Assembly: GCA_910588775.1 (NCBI GenBank)
Contig: CAJURH010000012.1
Coordinates: 1-64,000, forward strand
Length of the DNA stretch: 64,000 nt
Source: an uncultured Lachnospiraceae bacterium
Lineage (GTDB): Bacteria; Bacillota; Clostridia; Lachnospirales; Lachnospiraceae
Reading direction: 5' to 3'
The position numbers and the translations under genes are program-made. The notes below the pieces were generated by a model. The model was not told the DNA's origin and did no database searches. It saw only the letters and a program-made list of their open reading frames with translations. Of this stretch, positions 59,049 through 64,000 are shown piece after piece (position 1 is the first letter of the stretch; the number at the start of each line of letters is the position of its first letter).

Positions 59049-60299
59049 TCAACCATTATTGCAAAACCCTTCGAATATTTTCTTTGTTCCAATAGCGATT
59101 AGCAGAGAAACCGCGCCTCCAAATAAGATGACCACAAACTCATATTCCTTAAAGATTTGAAACAAAACGCCATATAGAGCATTGCCCAATGGCTGTGCGC
59201 ACATAGACACCGTAAGAATAACGGAAACCACTTTTCCAATCAGATTCTGCGGTGTTTCTATCTGGACAAAAGACATCATCTGCACCATAAAAATCGTGGA
59301 GCATACCATAATCACAAAACAACAGGCGGTCATAACCAGATAATTAACCATTCCTGATGAAAACGCCAGCAGCGCAATTCCAATGGGAAACACACATCCA
59401 GCACAGATTATCACCAGATTCCCTGCCTTTCGGATTGTAAGCTTCTTCGCAAAAACGCCTGCGCCAATTCCACCGGCCAATCCCCCCGCTGCCAATGCCC
59501 CTTCAGCAAAACCGTATAGCCGATTCGCAAAATCAGAATCCAACTGCAACACCTCCGTTATCATGTAAGGAAGGCCCACCATAATCATGGATGATAAAAA
59601 CAAATTGACGCCACAAACGGCCAGCAATCCTCTTCCAATAAACGGTTTTTCCTTTCGAATAAATCTTACGCTTTGCGCAAAATCCTCCTTAATCGTTCGT
59701 CCTATGCCACCCTGAAAACCCTGCTTTTTAAAAGGAATTTTGATAAATAATTCCATAACCGCAGACAGAAAAAAGCACACCATACAGACCGCTAATACCG
59801 GTTTTAATCCGTAAGCGCTGTACAAAATTCCCCCAAACACCGGACCCAATAAAAAGGCAAAAGAGCTAATTGTATTAATAATGGAATTTGCCGCCATAGA
59901 GTGATCCGGACTTACAAGAGCTGGTATACTTGCCTGCACCGAAGGCTGATACGCCCCTGCGATTCCATACAAAAGCATCATAGTAACCGTCATCAAAAGG
60001 ACCAGATTAACCGAACCCAACAACACAGTAAACATGGCGATTACCGCTGCTGTAAAAAAATCCAATATCACCATAATGTTTCGCTTGTTTACCCGGTCCG
60101 CCACCATGCCGCCTACTGGAGACAATAAAATAGCCGGAATAAAAGCGCAAGCCGTCACCGTCCCATAAAGAGCGGAGGAACCCGTTTGATTCAGAAGATA
60201 CAAAGGCAACGCAAATCTTATGGTTGCATTCCCAAACAACGAAATAATCTGCCCAATCACAACCAGCGTAAAATCTTTGGAAAATAATTTCCCTCTCAT
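59049..60299 (-). CDS. MFS transporter (MFS_3 / Mef-like efflux type)
   Basis: A 416-residue membrane protein with about twelve helices. Motif A region GGMVADRVNKRNIMVILDF follows helix 2. The layout resembles MFS_3 drug exporters such as MefA-like and enterobactin-exporter-like proteins. The start lies 3 nt after the permease stop, with GGAGG inside that gene, so it is translationally coupled. Its regulation by the TetR protein at 61798-62457 is inferred from the operon. Substrate unknown. Confidence 0.85.
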   Translation of the reverse strand: MRGKLFSKDFTLVVIGQIISLFGNATIRFALPLYLLNQTGSSALYGTVTACAFIPAILLSPVGGMVADRVNKRNIMVILDFFTAAVIAMFTVLLGSVNLVLLMTVTMMLLYGIAGAYQPSVQASIPALVSPDHSMAANSIINTISSFAFLLGPVFGGILYSAYGLKPVLAVCMVCFFLSAVMELFIKIPFKKQGFQGGIGRTIKEDFAQSVRFIRKEKPFIGRGLLAVCGVNLFLSSMIMVGLPYMITEVLQLDSDFANRLYGFAEGALAAGGLAGGIGAGVFAKKLTIRKAGNLVIICAGCVFPIGIALLAFSSGMVNYLVMTACCFVIMVCSTIFMVQMMSFVQIETPQNLIGKVVSVILTVSMCAQPLGNALYGVLFQIFKEYEFVVILFGGAVSLLIAIGTKKIFEGFCNNG

Positions 60300-60302
60300 T
60301 TA

Positions 60303-61004
60303 TTAAACCTCCATTTTCTCAATTCCATGAGCCAGGAAATGATACATTCCATTGGCCAACACACTGAATACAATTCCCATAAAAACTATGGTCCAAACAA
60401 TCCGACTGGACGATCCCGCAATAAGATTTGGCACAAAACAGACAATGATTAAGGCGCTGACAATCGCGGTCACCATGGAACGCTTCTTCCACCCGATAAC
60501 AGCAGAGATAAGACCAATAGACGACGATAACAACCCCGCAAAAAAACTGCAAATAGACACCATAAACACAAAATTTCCCGCCGTAAAACCAAGCTTAATT
60601 CTGAAAATTTCCGCAGTCAAGTACATCAATCCTGTTACAAGCACGTTACTTATAAATACAGAAATCATGGTAAAAACAAACACGATTCCACACTTGATCC
60701 GAAGGATTTTCCCACGGCTAATGGGATATGTAAAAAGAAGGGCCGCATTTCTTCCACAATACTCATCCACAATTATTTTCCCAGCAATCACCGCCGAATA
60801 AACGCTAAAAAATCCAACGGACATGGCGGTGGTAAGTGAGAACAATCCGTTCCAGCTTAAGAAAATCTCCTCCCTCTCCGTCATCTGCGCGCCAAGAAAT
60901 AAAAAGAATATACCCATCGCAAGTACACTGACAAATATGCCAAACGCCGCCCAAAAATACACCGATACACGAATTTTCATCCGCTCATATTTATACAAAC
61001 TCAT
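60303..61004 (-). CDS. ABC-2-type transporter permease
   Basis: A 233-residue membrane protein with six helices, cytosolic N-terminus and ABC-2 layout (YKYERMKIRVSVYFW, then DEYCGRNAALLFTYPISRGKILRIK coupling region). Pairs with the ATPase encoded immediately upstream; the start overlaps that gene by 14 nt. GAGGAGGGA precedes the ATG. Confidence 0.85.
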   Translation of the reverse strand: MSLYKYERMKIRVSVYFWAAFGIFVSVLAMGIFFLFLGAQMTEREEIFLSWNGLFSLTTAMSVGFFSVYSAVIAGKIIVDEYCGRNAALLFTYPISRGKILRIKCGIVFVFTMISVFISNVLVTGLMYLTAEIFRIKLGFTAGNFVFMVSICSFFAGLLSSSIGLISAVIGWKKRSMVTAIVSALIIVCFVPNLIAGSSSRIVWTIVFMGIVFSVLANGMYHFLAHGIEKMEV

Positions 61005-61713
61005 AAGATTCCCTCCTCATAAAATCCACCACACGCGATTCAAATTGTTCCCCCCACTGGGCAGCTTTTTCCTTCACTGAGAACTCCTGATAGATGCATC
61101 CATTCGAAAGAATGCCCACCCGATTGGCTGTATGGCGTATCTCCCCAATGATATGACTGGACAACAAAATAGACATGCCCTCCTTGACTAATTTCCCCAT
61201 CAGTTCCCGCATTTGTGTAATGGCAATGGGGTCCAACCCATTCAACGGCTCATCCAGCAGCAGCAATCGAGGGCGGTGAATAATCGCCCGGGCAAGCCCA
61301 AGCCTTTGCTTCATACCCAAAGAATATTGGGAAACGGGCTTTTTACCCACACTTTCCAGCCCCACTAGACGCAAAACATCCGGTATCTTTCCTTTTTTCT
61401 GCATATACGCCAGATGCATAGATAAAATCTCCTCTGCATTTAAATGCTCATAAAACACAGGATTTTCAATGACGCTTCCAATCTCCGCCAAATACTGTGG
61501 ACCGTCACTTTCCCCTTTTCCCAAAACAAAAATGCTCCCACTATCCAGCTTCTGCAATCCAAGAATCATTTTCATCAACGTGGTCTTTCCCGCACCGTTT
61601 ACGCCCAGCAGACCATAGATTTCCCCCTGGTTAATCTGAAAACTACAGCCATGGATCACCTGGGATGCGCCATAACTTTTTTCCACCTGTTCCACTTCTA
61701 AAATGGTTTTCAT
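60991..61713 (-). CDS. ABC transporter ATP-binding protein
   Basis: A 240-residue exporter-type ATPase. Walker A GVNGAGKTT, signature YSLGMKQRLGLARAI (LSGGQ variant), Walker B LLLLDEPLNGLD, switch SSHIIGE. It is close to BcrA/bacitracin and lantibiotic-immunity exporters in layout. Start ATG 61713 with AAGGAGG 4 nt upstream; an in-frame upstream region to 61776 includes a TetR operator and is not coding. It forms an exporter with the permease downstream. Confidence 0.9.
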   Translation of the reverse strand: MKTILEVEQVEKSYGASQVIHGCSFQINQGEIYGLLGVNGAGKTTLMKMILGLQKLDSGSIFVLGKGESDGPQYLAEIGSVIENPVFYEHLNAEEILSMHLAYMQKKGKIPDVLRLVGLESVGKKPVSQYSLGMKQRLGLARAIIHRPRLLLLDEPLNGLDPIAITQMRELMGKLVKEGMSILLSSHIIGEIRHTANRVGILSNGCIYQEFSVKEKAAQWGEQFESRVVDFMRRESYEFV

Positions 61714-61733
61714 GGTTCCTCCTTTTTTAATAC

Positions 61734-61747
61734 CATACGACGGTATG
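61734..61747 (-). promoter_or_regulatory. TetR operator upstream of the ABC exporter gene
   Basis: CATACGACGGTATG, arms CATAC/GTATG with a 4-nt centre, about 20 nt upstream of the ABC ATPase start codon. It matches the two copies in front of tetR. Confidence 0.6.
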
Positions 61748-61764
61748 TATCTGTTTCTAAATAT

Positions 61765-61788
61765 ATCTGTCCTCAAAACAGGACAGAT
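61765..61788. terminator. Hairpin between tetR and the ABC genes (partial terminator or attenuator)
   Basis: Perfect 9-bp arms ATCTGTCCT and AGGACAGAT with a 6-nt loop. On the plus strand it is followed by TTTTTT; on the minus strand, the direction of the operon, only by ATATTT, so part of the transcription may pass. Confidence 0.5.
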
Positions 61789-61797
61789 TTTTTACTT

Positions 61798-62457
61798 TCA
61801 TTTTATTTTATTTTTTTGGTAAATAGATGCCAGCTCCTGCAATCGAAGCATAAGATCGTCGTCCACAATATCCAGCCCAAATCCCTGCATCATTTGACGA
61901 AACACCATGAATTTCCGACATGCTTCTTCCTCAGAATCGTCAAAAATCATAGGGTTCATCCAAATATTAGAAACAATAAGCATCAATTCCGCCAATTCCA
62001 CCGGGTAATCCGTCTGTATGGTTCCATCGGAAATCCCCTGCTCAAAAATAGGCAAGATATAATTTGGAGCCGCGTCATTCATCGTTTCTCGAAAAATACT
62101 AAAAAGCAACCGAGGATTATCGCCTAATTTCGGAGCCACTGTGAACATCTCGTCTTGCACTGGCCGAAAAATCGATTCTTTGAAAATCGCCCTCAATTTT
62201 TCCTTTCCCGTTAAATCCTTGCGGTCACGAATATCCCCCAGCATTCTGTTGGATTCCTCGGTCATTTTATCAGTAACGGCCACTAAAATATCCTCCTTTG
62301 ATTTGAAATGATGATAGATAGCTCCCTTGCTCAGTCCCCCCAGATTGTCAATGATATCCTGAATCGAAGTACGTTCGTAGCCTTTCTCCATGAACAGACG
62401 ATAGGCCACATCCAATATCAATCGAACTGTCTCCTCTGGATGCTTGTTCCTAGCCAT
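61798..62457 (-). CDS. TetR/AcrR family transcriptional regulator
   Basis: A 219-residue repressor. N-terminal HTH (YRLFMEKGYERTSIQDIIDNLGGLSKGAIYHHFKSKEDIL) at about 16-52 and an all-helical ligand domain. Start ATG 62457 with AAGGG 4 nt upstream; the upstream in-frame codons lie in the operator. It sits head of the ABC-MFS operon and its own promoter is covered by two operator copies, indicating self-repression. Confidence 0.92.
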   Translation of the reverse strand: MARNKHPEETVRLILDVAYRLFMEKGYERTSIQDIIDNLGGLSKGAIYHHFKSKEDILVAVTDKMTEESNRMLGDIRDRKDLTGKEKLRAIFKESIFRPVQDEMFTVAPKLGDNPRLLFSIFRETMNDAAPNYILPIFEQGISDGTIQTDYPVELAELMLIVSNIWMNPMIFDDSEEEACRKFMVFRQMMQGFGLDIVDDDLMLRLQELASIYQKNKIK

Positions 62458-62479
62458 AATACCCTTACCCCCCCCCTTA

Positions 62480-62519
62480 CATACCGGTAGTATGCACATA
62501 TTATCATGCCACCGGTATG
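62480..62519 (-). promoter_or_regulatory. Paired TetR operators on the tetR promoter
   Basis: CATACCGGTAGTATG (62480-62494, perfect arms CATAC/GTATG) and CATGCCACCGGTATG (62505-62519, one arm mismatch). Centres are 25 bp apart. The second lies between the -35 and -10 boxes, the first just after the -10. A 10-bp inverted repeat ACATACCGGT/ACCGGTATGT joins the outer arms. Confidence 0.7.
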
Positions 62520-62527
62520 TTTGTCAA
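62498..62527 (-). promoter_or_regulatory. Promoter of tetR
   Basis: On the minus strand -35 TTGACA (62522-62527) with -10 TAATAT (62498-62503, 18 bp) or GATAAT (62500-62505, 16 bp). Confidence 0.65.
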
Positions 62528-62967
62528 GGGCAACGTCCCTGCCAAACGGCCTAAATATTTGGAACCCTGGGTTCAGTCCCATCATTTTATTTCCAGTAAT
62601 TAGGCATTTTTTTGCTCCTATTGGCATCCTAATTCGAACATTGCCCACCCTTCAAATAATAAAACAGACACAACATTTGCTATAATGGCTTTTACCTGCT
62701 GTAATTAATCAATTTAGATCCTTGTTTTTTTGTTAAGAATTTTAGAAGTCCAATAAGCGTTGACGCATAGATAAATAAACGGCAAACTATACACCATAGA
62801 TAAAAAACACAAGATATTTTCTTAAATATATAAAGAAGTTCCCAAAACGCCCCTATTTGATTTTTCAAATACAATACAAAAAAATTTTCTAGCTTCCCCC
62901 ATATTTCATTTCTTTTATGCTATAATTTGATTATACTTACATTTGATTATGGGAACCGGGGAATTTT
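62528..62967. other. AT-rich non-coding gap (440 bp)
   Basis: Divergent region between tetR and the DJ-1-like gene. I find no credible gene or structured RNA. TATAAT-like sequences occur near 62921-62926, but no good -35 goes with them. Confidence 0.4.
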
Positions 62968-63027
62968 ATGGCTATAATAAAATCTCTCATCAATAAACGA
63001 GCCGAATTAGAAAATGAAAAGGAGTAA
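62968..63027 (+). CDS. Possible 19-residue leader peptide before the DJ-1-like gene
   Basis: ATG at 62968 to TAA at 63025-63027 encodes MAIIKSLINKRAELENEKE, ending 6 nt before the DJ-1-like start. GGGGAA lies about 5 nt upstream. Its last codons contain the GGAG site of the next gene, so coupling is possible. It may also be a gene fragment. Confidence 0.3.
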   Translation: MAIIKSLINKRAELENEKE

Positions 63028-63033
63028 AACAAC

Positions 63034-63633
63034 ATGAAAAAAACCATATTATTTGTCATTTTACAACAATTCGCAGATTGGGAGGCGGGGTATCTCTCCT
63101 CTGCCATCACTATGTTAGGTCAAGGACAGTATGACATTAAAACAGTGTCTTTATCCCAGGAACCCGTCCAATCCATTGGCGGCTTTCGGGTGTTTCCCGA
63201 TTATGATCTTTCGTCCATTTCAAAAGACTACGAAGCAGTTTTCTTAATTGGCGGCATGTCTTGGAGAGAGAAAAACGCGTTGCAAATCAAAACCCTGGCA
63301 GAGGACTGCTATAACAAAGGAAACGTACTGGGCGGCATCTGCGACGCCACTGCTTTTCTGGGAAAAATCGGCCTTTTAAATGAGGTAATTCATACAAGCA
63401 ACGACCTGCACGATTTAAAACAATGGGCAGGCCCCTTATACAAAGGAGAGGCCAAATACATGTCGAAACAAGCAGTCCGTGACAAAAATGTCATTACAGC
63501 CAATGGCACAGCGCCTTTAGAATTTGCAAAAGAGGCATTGCTTGCTCTAAATGCTGCAAGCCGACAAAAAATCGAGGAGTGGTACAATTTTCACAAGTTG
63601 GGATTCTACACGGCGTCCATGCCAGATATGTAG
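63034..63633 (+). CDS. DJ-1/PfpI family protein (class I glutamine amidotransferase-like)
   Basis: A 199-residue protein of the DJ-1/ThiJ/PfpI superfamily. Nucleophile elbow GGICDATAFLG with the reactive Cys near residue 107, preceding strand AVFLIGGMSWREK, and acidic Glu/Asp near the N-terminus (FADWEAGYL). Members are glyoxalases, deglycases or chaperones; the activity is not decidable here. AAAGGAG lies upstream of the ATG. Confidence 0.88.
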   Translation: MKKTILFVILQQFADWEAGYLSSAITMLGQGQYDIKTVSLSQEPVQSIGGFRVFPDYDLSSISKDYEAVFLIGGMSWREKNALQIKTLAEDCYNKGNVLGGICDATAFLGKIGLLNEVIHTSNDLHDLKQWAGPLYKGEAKYMSKQAVRDKNVITANGTAPLEFAKEALLALNAASRQKIEEWYNFHKLGFYTASMPDM

Positions 63634-63679
63634 ATTTCAACCGCAAAACATAGATTTCTAATACCCTTTGCCGATATAA

Positions 63680-63793
63680 AAAAACGAGATCTCTCCCCTA
63701 CAAACTGGCCATTTCGCCACCGCAAAAGAAAACTCCTTCTATGCCTATGATGAAGACGACAATATGTGGCGACTCACACAACAAATAAGGTGA
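63680..63793 (+). pseudogene. Probable C-terminal gene remnant
   Basis: An open frame of 37 codons without a start codon, ending FYAYDEDDNMWRLTQQIR. It reads like the end of a protein whose 5' part is missing. The parent family is not recognised. Confidence 0.3.
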
Positions 63794-63798
63794 GACTT

Positions 63799-63870
63799 AT
63801 GTATCTGGAATTTGTTTTTGACATCAAAGATCTTAGGTTATTCAAAAGCGTAACACTTAATGAGGTATGA
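63799..63870 (+). CDS. Short frame of 23 codons, possibly a remnant
   Basis: ATG 63799 to TGA 63868-63870 encodes MYLEFVFDIKDLRLFKSVTL plus three residues. AAGGTGAG is upstream. It lies directly before the DUF3788 gene and may couple to it or be decayed sequence. Confidence 0.25.
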   Translation: MYLEFVFDIKDLRLFKSVTLNEV

Positions 63871-63871
63871 C

Positions 63872-64000
63872 ATGATAGATTTACATGATAAACAACATTG
63901 TCCAACACTGGACGACTTGGCAGAATATATTCAAAATCCTGTATTCCAACAGTTTTGTTCAGAAATCAAAAAAACGTATGCGTGCCGCGAAAAAATAGAA
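63872..64000 (+). CDS. DUF3788 family protein, partial (3' end outside window)
   Basis: 43 codons from ATG 63872 to the window edge. CPTLDDLAEYIQNPVFQQFC and EIKKTYACREKIE match the N-terminus of DUF3788, a small Firmicutes family of unknown function. GAGGT lies 6 nt upstream. Confidence 0.75.
   Translation, partial: MIDLHDKQHCPTLDDLAEYIQNPVFQQFCSEIKKTYACREKIE

Noticed and set aside
62570..62585. tRNA 3' fragment that could mark an integration site
   Set aside because: Only a few bases resemble a T arm and the invariant loop bases do not fit; no partner repeat found.
62692..62874. 60-codon minus-strand frame
   Set aside because: It is AT-rich with no ribosome site and no family resemblance.

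Overview
The window reads as a chromosomal segment of a low-to-mid GC Firmicute of class Clostridia, most likely Lachnospiraceae. This placement is inferred from the str operon layout, the two V/A-type ATPase operons, the DUF1836, DUF3788 and trigger-factor-like lipoprotein genes, and the BspA-like leucine-rich-repeat surface protein. Nearly all promoters that can be recognised are vegetative sigma-A type (TTGACA/TATAAT-like with 16-18 bp spacers), and Shine-Dalgarno sites are strong AGGAGG-like sequences. I see no phage, insertion sequence or CRISPR array.

Layout. 1-12258 (minus strand): rpoB-rpoC, then rpsL-rpsG-fusA behind a perfect promoter whose -35 box overlaps the rpoC stop codon, then tuf (cut by the window edge) behind its own promoter. 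The usual rplJ-rplL genes are not upstream of rpoB. Instead there is a 2162-residue secreted BspA-like protein with Ig-like C-terminal domains and an embedded cysteine-peptidase-like domain (12398-18886). 19053-29473: envelope and housekeeping genes. These are a DUF1836 regulator, a YhaM-like exoribonuclease with an HtrA-like protein that has lost its catalytic triad, a KapD-like exonuclease with an apparently leaderless start, a D-Ala-D-Ala carboxypeptidase overlapping a trigger-factor-like lipoprotein, and two tandem paralogous polysaccharide-deacetylase-like proteins. 29524-38261: V-ATPase operon 1, in the same gene order as the Enterococcus hirae Na+-ATPase (ntpF-I-K-E-C-G-A-B-D). 38410-48507: an orphan sugar-binding lipoprotein, an AI-2E-family permease, an RluA-type pseudouridine synthase, a Ca2+/Na+ exchanger, TatD, CapA-like and DUF885 proteins, and trxB. 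49021-57563: V/A-ATPase operon 2, with a different order (G-C-I-K-F-E-A-B-D) and a different proteolipid. 57839-64000: trmB, a 51-residue basic Cys-containing peptide, tRNA-Lys(CUU), a TetR-controlled ABC-exporter/MFS operon, a DJ-1/PfpI protein and the start of a DUF3788 gene.

How the genes work together. The two rotary ATPases appear to differ in coupling ion. The operon 1 c-ring keeps every Na+-liganding side chain known from E. hirae NtpK, while the operon 2 c-subunit keeps only the carboxylate. The exchanger, the cell-wall enzymes and the lipoprotein chaperone fit a cell-envelope and ion-homeostasis neighbourhood. The regions least explained by genes are a promoter-to-terminator interval with no long reading frame (42546-43159), a cluster of three perfect DnaA boxes after trxB (48539-48900), and the TetR operator set (61734-62519).
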